A stretch of DNA of 60,733 nt from a virus: positions 1-60,733 of the IMG/VR virus record IMGVR_UViG_3300018049_000020, one strand, 5' to 3'. Position 1 is the stretch's first letter, and each line of letters opens with the position of its first letter. This document shows positions 42,322-49,963 of this stretch, one piece after another. The notes under the pieces were generated by a model. The model saw only the letters and a list, made by a program, of their open reading frames with translations. It was not told where the DNA came from and did not search any database. A program made the position numbers and the translations under genes.

Positions 42322-42336
42322 CCCTATTCCAAGAAA

Positions 42337-43236
42337 TTAGCTATCAGCTAACTTCTTAAAGTAATCCATCGCATCATCATCTGAACTTTCTCCGACAGAT
42401 GCTTCTGCTGATGAGATTACAGGCTCATTTGCAACCGCTTCAGTGTTGACATTAGACCAAGGCACTTCTTCTAGGTCTTCTGCAACTGATTCAGCAGTTG
42501 ATGTTGAGACGTTACCTGAGAGACCTAGAACTCTGTCTAGTTTCTCTTTCAATTCATCATAGGATTTGAATTGATCAGGTGATATAATCTCGTTCAAAGA
42601 ATTCAGTGAAGAATATATAGTATTCAACTGAGCTTCATCGTCAAACAGTGGCATTTGAGTATCGAACTCTGACTTGTCATAGTTCCAATAACCATCAACC
42701 TTTCTGATTTTGATTTTGAAGTTCGCACCTTCTTCTCTGAGATCAAAGGGGTTAATAGCACTCTCATCTTCAAAAGCAGGTGAGATTGCTTCTTTCAACA
42801 TTTCGAAAATCTTCTTACCATATCTGTATAAGAAAACTTTACCCTCGTTGTGAGGATTCTTAGGGTCTGAAACAACATAGATGTTAGACACATAATGAAG
42901 TCTACGCTTCTGTTTACGTGCAATCTCTTTGTTGGCTTCGATGCCTGTATTCCACAACTGACTGTTGTAGTCTGACACAGGGTCTTTTTTACCTAGAGTT
43001 GTCAAAGACTTCTCTATGTACCACCCACCAGGTCCTTGGAACCCATGGTCGAAGTAAGATGCCCATGGCATTTCTTCTCCTTCAGGTGTTGGTAGGAATC
43101 TGATGATTGCATATCCGTTACCAGATTTATCTAATTCTGGTTTCCAGTACTTATCATCATCGTAGGATTTTGTTTCACCTTGAGTTGGTGAGGCAGTTTC
43201 CATTGCTGCCCTTAGTTTATCTAATGATGTCGACAT
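42337..43236 (-). CDS. 32: Single-stranded DNA-binding protein gp32
   Basis: A 299-residue protein (T4 gp32 has 301). The N-terminal basic start (STSLDKLRAAME) suits cooperativity. The core has YAIIRFLPTPEGEEMPWASY, WYIEKSLTTLGKKDPVSDYN and EIARKQKRRLHYVSNIYVVS. The C-terminal acidic tail ends SSDDDAMDYFKKLADS, the protein-interaction tail. No Cys is present, so the T4 zinc site (His-Cys3) is absent. Gp32 coats single-stranded DNA in replication and recombination. GGAG precedes the ATG inside a repeated leader that may be its translational operator. Confidence 0.9.
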   Translation of the reverse strand: MSTSLDKLRAAMETASPTQGETKSYDDDKYWKPELDKSGNGYAIIRFLPTPEGEEMPWASYFDHGFQGPGGWYIEKSLTTLGKKDPVSDYNSQLWNTGIEANKEIARKQKRRLHYVSNIYVVSDPKNPHNEGKVFLYRYGKKIFEMLKEAISPAFEDESAINPFDLREEGANFKIKIRKVDGYWNYDKSEFDTQMPLFDDEAQLNTIYSSLNSLNEIISPDQFKSYDELKEKLDRVLGLSGNVSTSTAESVAEDLEEVPWSNVNTEAVANEPVISSAEASVGESSDDDAMDYFKKLADS

Positions 43237-43287
43237 TGTATTCTCCTATAGTATCGCATTGTATTAGCATTGTATCGCATTGTATTA
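43234..43287 (-). repeat. Start-site-like repeats in the gp32 leader
   Basis: The sequence AATACAATG occurs at the gp32 start codon (43234-43242) and again in the leader at 43257-43265 and 43278-43286, with a GATACAATG variant at 43268-43276. A 16-base unit (43251-43266) repeats exactly at 43272-43287, period 21. T4 gp32 represses its own mRNA by binding its unstructured leader, so this is a candidate operator. Confidence 0.6.
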
Positions 43288-44043
43288 ATCTAAAGATTCT
43301 TCGTCTGGTATTTCGAGTTCGAGTTCAATGAAGTCATTTTCGAAGCCGTGACCAAGAATCCACCTATCACTACTTTCATAGTAATCAAGTTTATTATACT
43401 CTATTTTTTCGTTTTCATCTAGTGAGTTTTTCCAATAAAAATCAATATCTGGAAACTTCTTTAATAAAGCAATAAACTGAGAACGTTGTGCTGTGTACAC
43501 ACGTTCCTCTTTGGTATATTTAGGTAAATAATTGTATCTACCTTCATAAACATTACCTGGATTATCATATTGTAAAGCATCAAATCCAAGTAAGCATACC
43601 TCTTTATGACCTTGTGTTATAGCATGACCTACAGCACATAAACCTGTAAACATGTTCTTGAGCAGCGGAATATTATACATAACTATGTTGTTTCCGTGAG
43701 AGCTGGATATACCCACGAAGTCAACATACGAATCATTACCTTGTATTATAAATCTATCGTGTTTCTCTAAGTCAACATCTACACGGATATCATTGTGCGA
43801 ATATTCAAATCCTGTTCGCATCAATTCAAGCATTTCAATGCCATGTATCTCCCATGAACCCACTGCTATCTTATGATCATGGTAATAATTATTTAACAAC
43901 ACCTCTCTTTGAGGTGCTAAGTCACTCACAAACAGTAAATCAGGAATGCAATCTTGGTAAATAGCATTACAACCCCACCAGTGATCTAACTCATTAAGAT
44001 CATAGTTGAGTCTACTAGGTCCGTTACCTACTATTGTGAGCAT
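43285..44043 (-). CDS. Conserved protein, DUF115/MptE-like pattern
   Basis: A 252-residue protein starting MLTIVGNGPSRLNYDLNELD. The VGNGPS start, then CNAIYQDCIPDLLFVSDLAP and VGHAITQGHKEVCLLGFDAL, resembles DUF115/MptE-like Rossmann proteins and some phage glycosyltransferase-like proteins. Those families are linked to sugar or pterin pyrophosphate transfer; the activity here is not determined. The C-terminus is acidic (FIELELEIPDEESLD). It overlaps gp59 by 13 bases, so it is in the gp59-gp32 operon. Confidence 0.5.
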   Translation of the reverse strand: MLTIVGNGPSRLNYDLNELDHWWGCNAIYQDCIPDLLFVSDLAPQREVLLNNYYHDHKIAVGSWEIHGIEMLELMRTGFEYSHNDIRVDVDLEKHDRFIIQGNDSYVDFVGISSSHGNNIVMYNIPLLKNMFTGLCAVGHAITQGHKEVCLLGFDALQYDNPGNVYEGRYNYLPKYTKEERVYTAQRSQFIALLKKFPDIDFYWKNSLDENEKIEYNKLDYYESSDRWILGHGFENDFIELELEIPDEESLD

Positions 44044-44624
44044 AATTTAATTAATAGTTTTTTAAACTTATCGTAATCGTATGATAAGAATACTTTGTAT
44101 TTGTCTATCTTGTTCTGTATATCAGGATAGATTATAGTTTCTGATATAAGTTTTCTCCAGTCTGTACTATAGTTTGTTATTGAATCTAGTATAGACATTG
44201 TTTCAATTGATATGTTATTTGCTAAGTATTGTTTCAGAAGCCACGGATGACTTCCATTTTCTACCTTCAAAACCTCTTGTATTTTCTTCTTTTCCAGGAT
44301 CTTTCCTACCTCTGTTTCGAACATATACTTTAGCTTTTGATTACGTTTCTTCCATTCAGTGTAACGTTTGTGTGCATCTGGTTCTAATAGATCACCAACC
44401 CAATAGTCTTTGAATGAAAGATTCGCAATATAGAAATCTTGTAAGTCTCTATTATACTTACGTGCTAGTTTACCAAATTGAAACCTATCGTTACGTTTAA
44501 GAAATGATTTGAGATCAGCTTTGACTTTACCATTGTACTGAATGAAGTTATAACTGTCGGTATAAAAGTGTAACTTTATACCAAGATACAACTGATAAGC
44601 ATCAAAACTATCTCTACTATTCAC
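44031..44624 (-). CDS. 59: Replicative helicase loader gp59
   Basis: A 197-residue protein (T4 gp59 has 217). AYQLYLGIKLHFYTDSYNFI with QYNGKVK corresponds to T4 VYKLYLMIKQHMNGKYDVIK and YNWCM. DRFQFGKLARKYNRDLQDFY matches T4 KYFFQKLSEKYKLKELALIF, and YWVGDLLEPDAHKRY matches T4 AWIGDISDADALVFY. It loads helicase gp41 onto gp32-coated DNA and remodels fork intermediates. The start is GTG in a TAGTG overlap with the previous gene. It is co-transcribed with gp32, its binding partner. Confidence 0.85.
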   Translation of the reverse strand: MNSRDSFDAYQLYLGIKLHFYTDSYNFIQYNGKVKADLKSFLKRNDRFQFGKLARKYNRDLQDFYIANLSFKDYWVGDLLEPDAHKRYTEWKKRNQKLKYMFETEVGKILEKKKIQEVLKVENGSHPWLLKQYLANNISIETMSILDSITNYSTDWRKLISETIIYPDIQNKIDKYKVFLSYDYDKFKKLLIKLCSQ

Positions 44625-44917
44625 TACTTAACGATCTTACTATCTGGTGTTACAATTGAACCTGTAGCAAGTTGGTGTGCTTCAGTAACCTTATCGTTTG
44701 ATTTACATACGAAGACAACTGTACTGAAAGTTGCTTCGGTTGGATTCTCTTCACCTGTAACTGCAATCCCTTTAGCAAATCCCATTTGACCTGTTTCAGG
44801 ATTAGATAAAATCATACGAGGGTCATCGATCACTAGACCTTTGTCTGACCATTCTCTCATTTTACCAACGTATTCACCGCTAACGGTTACAACTGATACT
44901 ACATCACCTTTTTTCAT
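44624..44917 (-). CDS. Conserved T4-like small protein (SH3/Sm-like pattern)
   Basis: A 97-residue protein. MKKGDVVSVVTVSGEYVGKM with GLVIDDPRMILSN and GFAKGIAVTGEEN is conserved in T4-like marine phages at this place between gp33 and gp59. The alternating beta pattern at the start resembles a small barrel. No role is known to me. AGGAG precedes ATG 44917. The stop TAG overlaps the GTG start of gp59. Confidence 0.6.
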   Translation of the reverse strand: MKKGDVVSVVTVSGEYVGKMREWSDKGLVIDDPRMILSNPETGQMGFAKGIAVTGEENPTEATFSTVVFVCKSNDKVTEAHQLATGSIVTPDSKIVK

Positions 44918-44926
44918 AATATACTC

Positions 44927-45160
44927 CTAGTTAAAAAAAGAAGAAAGAGACGCTCTCGTTGTTTTGCCTCTCTCTATTAGTTTAAGACCTTTTGCCTCTG
45001 CCTCTAGTTTCTCTTTAAGAGGAGTTGAAAGAAGTCTTTTTGCACCTTCTGGTTCTATGTTATTTGTTTCACATACTTTAAGTATGGCACTCATAACATC
45101 TGCCTTGTTTCCTATTAGTAGACGTTCTACTTGTTCTGTAAATTCTTTTTTGCCTATCAC
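44927..45160 (-). CDS. 33: Late-transcription co-activator gp33
   Basis: A 77-residue protein with a GTG start, 12 bases after AAGGAG. EFTEQVERLLIGNKADVMSA, ILKVCETNNIEPEGAKRLLS and LKEKLEAEAKGLKLIERG match the compact gp33 of T4-like marine phages (T4 gp33 has 112 residues). Gp33 bridges RNA polymerase and the gp45 clamp and works with sigma factor gp55 at late promoters. The late motifs in this window fit its presence. The short length limits certainty. Confidence 0.65.
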   Translation of the reverse strand: MIGKKEFTEQVERLLIGNKADVMSAILKVCETNNIEPEGAKRLLSTPLKEKLEAEAKGLKLIERGKTTRASLSSFFN

Positions 45161-45498
45161 GATAATGGTGCTCCTTGAACTTCATCGTAATCAAAGTTCT
45201 CAATCCAATCCATCATGACTCTATAGTATGCATAGTATGTTGGACTATGACCATTCATATCCATACCTTGTCCATCTTCTGAATAAGGAGTTTCTAAGTA
45301 ATCAATAAGTGCTTGACATTCGTCTAAGTGAACTTCGGTAAGTTCGTCTTCACTTCCTATTTCAAGATACTCTAACATACTGTCATATGCATTATCGTAT
45401 GCTTGTTGATGAATCCAATCATCTGCTTTATGAAATATCTTACCCCAATTCCAATCTTGTTTTAGAGTAAACTTCTCTTCGTTATAAAAATCTGCCAT
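45157..45498 (-). CDS. Hypothetical acidic protein
   Basis: A 113-residue acidic protein, rich in Asp, Glu, Tyr and Trp (NWGKIFHKADDWIHQQAYDN, MDWIENFDYDEVQGAPLS). I recognise no family. The stop overlaps the gp33 GTG start (GTGA) and the start overlaps the stop of the next upstream acidic gene, so the three are coupled. AAGGAG precedes ATG 45498. Confidence 0.5.
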   Translation of the reverse strand: MADFYNEEKFTLKQDWNWGKIFHKADDWIHQQAYDNAYDSMLEYLEIGSEDELTEVHLDECQALIDYLETPYSEDGQGMDMNGHSPTYYAYYRVMMDWIENFDYDEVQGAPLS

Positions 45499-45956
45499 TA
45501 GAATATCTCCTTATCTGTTTCTTCTACTACAATTGGACCATAGAATAGATATTCACAATCATAGGTATCCCAATCATTGTCCATGAACCAACCAGTTCCT
45601 TCGTCTTCAATATTTTCAATTAATGTTGATCTTTCATCATCATCGCCATCAAACTCTAGTATTTCAACATCGAATGAACAACCATCCCAACATTCTAAGA
45701 ACTCATTTTCTTCAAATACTTGTGGTTCAAACCAATCAGAATCTCCTTGAGTCATTGCATCTGTTAGCATTTCGACTTCATCTTCATTCGTTGGTGTGAT
45801 TAACCACTCACCGTTTCGCCACATGGTTTCTGTTTTGATACGCTTTTTGGCATCTTCACCATAGGCATCTGCCCAATACTCTAACTCATATACACTCTTT
45901 TTGTTTGCACATGAGATTTCATAAGTCTTACCGACTTCAATTTTCACTTCACTCAT
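45498..45956 (-). CDS. Hypothetical, strongly acidic protein
   Basis: A 152-residue protein with dense Asp/Glu, above all in residues 85-152 (DVEILEFDGDDDERSTLIEN, WFMDNDWDTYDCEY). Four Cys are scattered. It has no recognisable family motif. The charge density resembles DNA-mimic proteins used by phages against DNA-binding host enzymes, but this is only a composition argument. AGGAG precedes ATG 45956. Confidence 0.5.
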   Translation of the reverse strand: MSEVKIEVGKTYEISCANKKSVYELEYWADAYGEDAKKRIKTETMWRNGEWLITPTNEDEVEMLTDAMTQGDSDWFEPQVFEENEFLECWDGCSFDVEILEFDGDDDERSTLIENIEDEGTGWFMDNDWDTYDCEYLFYGPIVVEETDKEIF

Positions 45957-45964
45957 AATTACTC

Positions 45965-46558
45965 CTACGTAAATTTACTTTCTCTGAACCAGAGATTCAT
46001 AGCATACTTCTCACCATACGTAACTGGTAAACCAGCGTGTTGAGAGATTTCTGCCCTTTTATTAGTTCGTGGTTCACAATTGAACCACACTATCATTCGA
46101 CCTTTTTTAGGTTGAACGTTAATACCAAACTGATTAAATCCTGTTTCACCACCTTTGTAGCCATCGTTTAGATAACACAATGCAGTTAACATTCTTTGAC
46201 CACCTCTGTCCCAATGTTTTGTTTTTTCTTCTTCTGTAAATGCATTATAATCGAATGCATCGTAGTGATAATGATATTGTTCGCCTTCATCATAATATAC
46301 AACTTGAAAACTCTCAGCGTTTTCTAATGGCATCTTTACTGTTTGTGCTATACGATCTCCAACTCTTTGTGTAATCTCACTATGATCATGTTTTAACCAT
46401 GCATATGAATTAGTTCTTGCATGATGCATACCTGCAATAGTAGATGCCTTTTTCATTTGACTTACAGATTGTGTAATGAAATGAGCACATTCTTCTTCTG
46501 TCAAAAAATTATCTACGATTGAAATCCATGGTTGATCATACTTTGCTATATTAATCAT
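45965..46558 (-). CDS. 2OG-Fe(II) oxygenase, prolyl-4-hydroxylase type
   Basis: A 197-residue enzyme. Iron ligands H98 and D100 are in YHYHYDAF and H174 is in SQHAGLPV; K184 in YGEKYAMNLWF should bind 2-oxoglutarate. GGQRMLTALCYLNDGYKGGE, TGFNQFGINVQPKKGRMIVW fits the prolyl-hydroxylase alpha-subunit family. It is complete and soluble. Substrates of phage family members are generally unknown; virion or host protein hydroxylation is inferred. Its start overlaps the upstream nuclease gene by four bases. Confidence 0.9.
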   Translation of the reverse strand: MINIAKYDQPWISIVDNFLTEEECAHFITQSVSQMKKASTIAGMHHARTNSYAWLKHDHSEITQRVGDRIAQTVKMPLENAESFQVVYYDEGEQYHYHYDAFDYNAFTEEEKTKHWDRGGQRMLTALCYLNDGYKGGETGFNQFGINVQPKKGRMIVWFNCEPRTNKRAEISQHAGLPVTYGEKYAMNLWFRESKFT

Positions 46559-47235
46559 ACGCCGTATAAATTCTCATATCTCTTTCTGAGATCCCATAAT
46601 TGTTCTACGTAATTTTGTGGGTCACCAGAAAACAACTGAAATCCTGCTTGACCTTCAACAGCAACGAGAGCATTAACTTCTGGAACTTCTATGCCTGTTA
46701 ACTCTTCTACCATGATAGCGTATGCTGTCATTTGAATCATCCAAGGTGTAACTTGATCATCTGTCTTCATCTTAGATGATGTTTTGAAATCGATAATAGA
46801 TAACACGTCTTCAAATAAACCAACACAATCAACTCGACCTGCCATTTTAAGATTGACAGAATATAATGGTGCTTCAAGTGCTAGAGGTACAATACTATCT
46901 AATACAGGTCGAATACCTTTAAACATACCTTCTTGGATAATATCATCAAACTCTATGAACTCTTTTTCTCTTCGAAGATAGTCTTCCACTAATTGGTGAA
47001 ATGCCGTACCTCGTCTAGCAGCTCTATTAGATATAGCATCTGCTTTATCTTCACCAATTCTCTTACGCCACAATTGAATGTGTTCTCTTGTAAGTAAACT
47101 TGTAACTGTTGTGACACTTGGATATTTTTGACCTTGACCATCTACATAGAATCTTTTACCGTCTTCTTGTATTGTGTCTAAGCTGATACGCTCTAGATCA
47201 TCAAACTCCAGTAATCTGGTCTTAATTTTAGTCAT
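46555..47235 (-). CDS. PD-(D/E)XK exonuclease (RecB/Cas4-like)
   Basis: A 226-residue protein. The nuclease motifs are in order: GTAFHQLVEDYL (motif I), GRVDCVGLFEDVLSIIDFKT (Asp and Asp-x-Lys catalytic core), and WMIQMTAYAIMVEEL (Gln-Tyr motif). The N-terminus reads KYPSVTTVTSLLTREHIQLW. No Fe-S cysteine cluster is seen, unlike Cas4. Related exonucleases are common in T4-like marine phages and probably process host or replicating DNA. AGGATA lies before ATG 47235. Confidence 0.85.
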   Translation of the reverse strand: MTKIKTRLLEFDDLERISLDTIQEDGKRFYVDGQGQKYPSVTTVTSLLTREHIQLWRKRIGEDKADAISNRAARRGTAFHQLVEDYLRREKEFIEFDDIIQEGMFKGIRPVLDSIVPLALEAPLYSVNLKMAGRVDCVGLFEDVLSIIDFKTSSKMKTDDQVTPWMIQMTAYAIMVEELTGIEVPEVNALVAVEGQAGFQLFSGDPQNYVEQLWDLRKRYENLYGV

Positions 47236-47246
47236 ACTCTATCCTA

Positions 47247-47546
47247 TTATGATTTGTTCTGTTTGTCGATATGCTTTCTGACAATCTGTTCACTTTTTCT
47301 TCTCTTAAGTGACTTGTTGCCGTGACTATCACCTAGTGGTGAGGCTGGGTGTGCTTCACCGATTTTAGATAAGACTTCACCAAAACCACCAACATTATGT
47401 TTAGTCACACCACCAATAATACTTGGTGCTGATATCAATTGTTTGATGTTGGGGTTGTTTTCGAAAAACTCTTCTCGTTCAGCCAACTTAAGAAACACAT
47501 CGTATGTTTCTCCAGTATCGTAATTATGTACTGTATACATTGGCAT
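47247..47546 (-). CDS. Conserved T4-like hypothetical protein
   Basis: A 99-residue protein. MYTVHNYDTGETYDVFLKLA with EFFENNPNIKQLISAPSI and GFGEVLSKIGEAHPASPLG is conserved in T4-like marine phages. Its fold start resembles FmdB-type zinc ribbons but lacks the cysteines. The C-terminus is basic (KSLKRRKSEQIVRKHIDKQN). A TAATG overlap joins it to the upstream gene. Function unknown. Confidence 0.6.
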   Translation of the reverse strand: MPMYTVHNYDTGETYDVFLKLAEREEFFENNPNIKQLISAPSIIGGVTKHNVGGFGEVLSKIGEAHPASPLGDSHGNKSLKRRKSEQIVRKHIDKQNKS

Positions 47547-47758
47547 TATAATTGTCCTGCAAAATGAAGAGTTTTCTCTACCTCTTCTATTACGTCTTTT
47601 TCTTTATACCAAAGACCACTATACATTTGTGTAGAGTCGTAGTCTGGTTGAATGTCTGATCTCCATTCTACAACATAACGTTTATAACCGAACGGTCTCT
47701 CTGAAAAAATACGAACACTACCTTCGCCTGTACTATAGTTTCGAACTAGAACTCTCAT
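47546..47758 (-). CDS. Hypothetical small protein
   Basis: A 70-residue protein (MRVLVRNYSTGEGSVRIFSE, YVVEWRSDIQPDYDSTQMY) with a beta-rich pattern and no recognised family. It overlaps the upstream gene by four bases and the downstream gene by TAATG, so it is translated as part of a chain. Confidence 0.5.
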   Translation of the reverse strand: MRVLVRNYSTGEGSVRIFSERPFGYKRYVVEWRSDIQPDYDSTQMYSGLWYKEKDVIEEVEKTLHFAGQL

Positions 47759-48294
47759 GCTGTCATAAACCTTGGGACTGGTCTGTTAGTCCACTTTGCA
47801 AAATCTTTTTTGTATTTATTGTAGTAATTTTGATACGCTAGAATGACGTTTGCATTTTTGACATCATCTGGCATTGCAGGTGGTGGTGCTGTAAAACGTC
47901 CATCAGGAAGATTATCTGGTGTATCAACTAGAATGTCTCTAAGCAATTCGTCTGTCTTATGAACTTTACCATATCGATGTGTGTACTCATCACACAAAGC
48001 ACAAAAGAGTCTGTACAAGTATTCATAATTGCCTTTTGATTTACGAGTCCAGACAGCAGTAGGGTGATTGATATGTGAAGCTTTGTAAATCATTGCTTCT
48101 TTGTAAGCACCATTTAATCGCCATCTACGAATGTTTCTACCATTCTTAGTTTTATCCATATACTCAACACCATCTAACATACGATGAGCAGTTGACATAA
48201 GTTGAGCATATTCTATGATCATTTTGACCACGTGTTTGTCGCAGTGCAGTTTAGCACATGTAGTAGGTTTAGTGTCTAAGTAAAATAAATTCAT
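47755..48294 (-). CDS. Conserved phage protein with a CDKHVVKM motif
   Basis: A 179-residue protein beginning MNLFYLDTKPTTCAKLHCDK, HVVKMIIEYAQLMSTAHRML. This Cys/His-containing start plus INHPTAVWTRKSKGNYEYLY and MPDDVKNANVILAYQNYYN recurs in phages of marine bacteria, usually without function. The conserved His, Lys and Tyr residues could be catalytic. A DNA-repair or nucleotide-related enzyme is a guess. AGGATGG precedes the ATG. Confidence 0.6.
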   Translation of the reverse strand: MNLFYLDTKPTTCAKLHCDKHVVKMIIEYAQLMSTAHRMLDGVEYMDKTKNGRNIRRWRLNGAYKEAMIYKASHINHPTAVWTRKSKGNYEYLYRLFCALCDEYTHRYGKVHKTDELLRDILVDTPDNLPDGRFTAPPPAMPDDVKNANVILAYQNYYNKYKKDFAKWTNRPVPRFMTA

Positions 48295-48303
48295 TCTTCC
48301 ATC

Positions 48304-48870
48304 CTATCTGTAAAACAAGTGGTTGTCAATAGTGGTTGTCCTATTTAAACTATCTGCCCAATAAGGATAAACAAAATCTGCATGATAATGAGTAGCGCCT
48401 TCTGTTATATCTGTCCATTCACCATCATAGACTCGCCTTGCAAGTAGCAAAGATTCAATCCATGTTTTACTATCTTCAGGATAATCCGATTTACCATCGC
48501 AGAACCAACTGAACTGACATTGATTAAGAACTGGCACCATATTGCCTTTCCAGTTTTCACGCCATTTCGCTTGATACACCACATCACATATTGTATCAGG
48601 ATATAATGTACTCTCTACACGATTCAATACTACGTGTGATACTGCAATCTTACCTACCATAGATTGATTGCCTGATTCAAAGTAAATGTTTTGTGCTAGA
48701 CAATACACTTCATTGTTCTGATCAGATGCATGGACTTTCATAGATGCAAACATTATGAAAAGGCCCATTATAAAACCAACTGTTACTGAACTTAAACCAA
48801 TGAGAAGCCGAATGATCAACTCCCGTTCTGCTTGTTGTCCGTGGACTCCATACCTATGTCTGTTATTCAT
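48304..48870 (-). CDS. SleB/CwlJ-type cell-wall hydrolase with signal anchor
   Basis: A 188-residue endolysin candidate. I chose ATG 48870 (MNNRHRYGVHGQQ) over ATG 48891 because GAAGGAG sits nine bases ahead and it shares ATGA with the preceding mini-gene. Residues about 19-41 are a hydrophobic segment (LLIGLSSVTVGFIMGLFIMF). The hydrolase domain follows: CLAQNIYFESGNQSMVGKIA with the catalytic Glu, CQFSWFCDGKSD, and ATHYHADFVYPYWA. The N-terminal segment could be a signal-arrest-release anchor or a cleaved signal (VHA/SD). It cleaves peptidoglycan in the periplasm at lysis. Confidence 0.85.
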   Translation of the reverse strand: MNNRHRYGVHGQQAERELIIRLLIGLSSVTVGFIMGLFIMFASMKVHASDQNNEVYCLAQNIYFESGNQSMVGKIAVSHVVLNRVESTLYPDTICDVVYQAKWRENWKGNMVPVLNQCQFSWFCDGKSDYPEDSKTWIESLLLARRVYDGEWTDITEGATHYHADFVYPYWADSLNRTTTIDNHLFYR

Positions 48871-48998
48871 TTCCAAAACTCCTTCTCCCATATGAGAGGT
48901 ATATTTTTCTTAGTTCGTTTCTCCTCACTTACCACACAACCGACATACGTGAATAGTCCCATGATTGTGAGAAAGATTATACCAATGAAAATATCCAT
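48867..48998 (-). CDS. 43-residue single-pass membrane protein next to the lysin
   Basis: The frame reads MDIFIGIIFLTIMGLFTYVG, CVVSEEKRTKKNIPLIWEKE, FWK. One N-terminal hydrophobic helix (residues 3-23) precedes a basic tail. Its TGA overlaps the lysin ATG (ATGA), which supports a real coupled gene. A lysis-regulating role (pinholin- or antiholin-like) is inferred from position alone. Confidence 0.55.
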   Translation of the reverse strand: MDIFIGIIFLTIMGLFTYVGCVVSEEKRTKKNIPLIWEKEFWK

Positions 48999-48999
48999 T

Positions 49000-49173
49000 T
49001 TAGAATCCGCTAGTCCAGTGAGCGTACTCCTCTGAACAGTTTACCTCACCACAAACACATGTGCCTTCAGGCAACGTATCTTCAGGTGACGGTGCAAAAT
49101 CGTTAATATGGTGTTCTACACCATGATCATCCACAAATGTGGTGATAATTTCTTTATTATTAGTTATACTCAT
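49000..49173 (-). CDS. 57-residue Cys-rich small protein
   Basis: A strong GGAGG lies seven bases before ATG 49173. The product reads MSITNNKEIITTFVDDHGVE, then HHINDFAPSPEDTLPEGTCV, then CGEVNCSEEYAHWTSGF. CVCG plus NC and nearby His suggest a metal site. Its stop is one base from the next mini-gene. I know of no family. Confidence 0.6.
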   Translation of the reverse strand: MSITNNKEIITTFVDDHGVEHHINDFAPSPEDTLPEGTCVCGEVNCSEEYAHWTSGF

Positions 49174-49324
49174 TTGTATCCTCCACGTCTTTAATAAACC
49201 ATAACATTAGTAGGAATCCTACCATTATAACACTTAAACTATCTAATGGTAAGAGGGTTTCGTGATTGTTCTCGATACCCCCAGCACCACCTAAAACTAA
49301 AATTAAACCTAGTATCAATCTCAT
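49160..49324 (-). CDS. 54-residue membrane protein
   Basis: The frame reads MRLILGLILVLGGAGGIENN, HETLLPLDSLSVIMVGFLLM, LWFIKDVEDTNEYN. Two hydrophobic segments (3-16 and 28-44) are separated by a short loop. Similar two-helix mini-proteins with an MRLILG-type start occur in T4-like marine phages. The last 14 bases overlap the next gene. GAGG precedes the ATG. A lysis or membrane role is possible. Confidence 0.6.
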   Translation of the reverse strand: MRLILGLILVLGGAGGIENNHETLLPLDSLSVIMVGFLLMLWFIKDVEDTNEYN

Positions 49325-49327
49325 AAC

Positions 49328-49660
49328 TTACCTCAAATAATCAGGACCATATTTTCTCATACCAAACACATCGTAGCCATCGAATAGATTACCACGTGGT
49401 GCATTCAGAGCAGGTTTTGCCCACCCAGCAGATTTAAGAACATCACCAACTTTGAAAGACACGCCTTTCTTGGTTGTGAACTCAGTCAGGTTAATGAAAC
49501 CCCAAACACATCTTTGGTATTCATTGTTTTGGATTATCTTAAGATACTTACGACCTATCTCATAATTCCAGTGATAGTCTGTAAGGGTAGGGAATTGATT
49601 AAGGTGTTCTGATTTAAGATCATCACACAATTTATCGCATAGATAGATTAAGTCTTTCAT
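49328..49660 (-). CDS. Hypothetical protein
   Basis: A 110-residue protein. I chose ATG 49660 (MKDLIYLCDKLCDDL) because AAAGGAG lies at the right distance; the ATG at 49684 would place this site inside the frame. Segments include LTDYHWNYEIGRKYLKIIQN, VWGFINLTEFTTKKGVSFKV and SAGWAKPALNAPRGNLFDGY. It has no recognised family and no membrane segment. Confidence 0.55.
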   Translation of the reverse strand: MKDLIYLCDKLCDDLKSEHLNQFPTLTDYHWNYEIGRKYLKIIQNNEYQRCVWGFINLTEFTTKKGVSFKVGDVLKSAGWAKPALNAPRGNLFDGYDVFGMRKYGPDYLR

Positions 49661-49714
49661 ATTGTCTCCTTTTTTAATCATCATGGTTATCCTTACATTT
49701 TTTGGGGGTCATTG

Positions 49715-49963
49715 TCAACCCTTAACGTCAAGATAATGTCTCAAGGCAATACGTTCATTCTCAGTCAAATCAGTGACGGATTTGATACGAGACCATGGTG
49801 TTCCTATTGTAGTTAACTTATTGCCACATACAACGGCTGCATTCCACATCAAATCGTCTTTGGGATATAGTTTGTTTTCTTCACATAATGTAATCATGTG
49901 ACGACCATACGCTACGAGTTGTTTGACAGCTTTACTGTCTTCGTAACACGAATAGTTAGACAT
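49715..49963 (-). CDS. Hypothetical protein
   Basis: An 82-residue protein started at ATG 49963 (MSNYSCYEDSKAVKQLVAYG) behind AGGAGAATT; the ATG at 49993 lacks a site. It contains HMITLCEENKLYPKDDLMWN and ERIALRHYLDVKG. It is likely helical and soluble. Family unknown. Confidence 0.5.
   Translation of the reverse strand: MSNYSCYEDSKAVKQLVAYGRHMITLCEENKLYPKDDLMWNAAVVCGNKLTTIGTPWSRIKSVTDLTENERIALRHYLDVKG

Noticed and set aside
42120-42336. Possible tRNA in the gp32-bS21 gap
   Set aside because: Hairpins are present but no cloverleaf order, T-loop consensus or acceptor stem.
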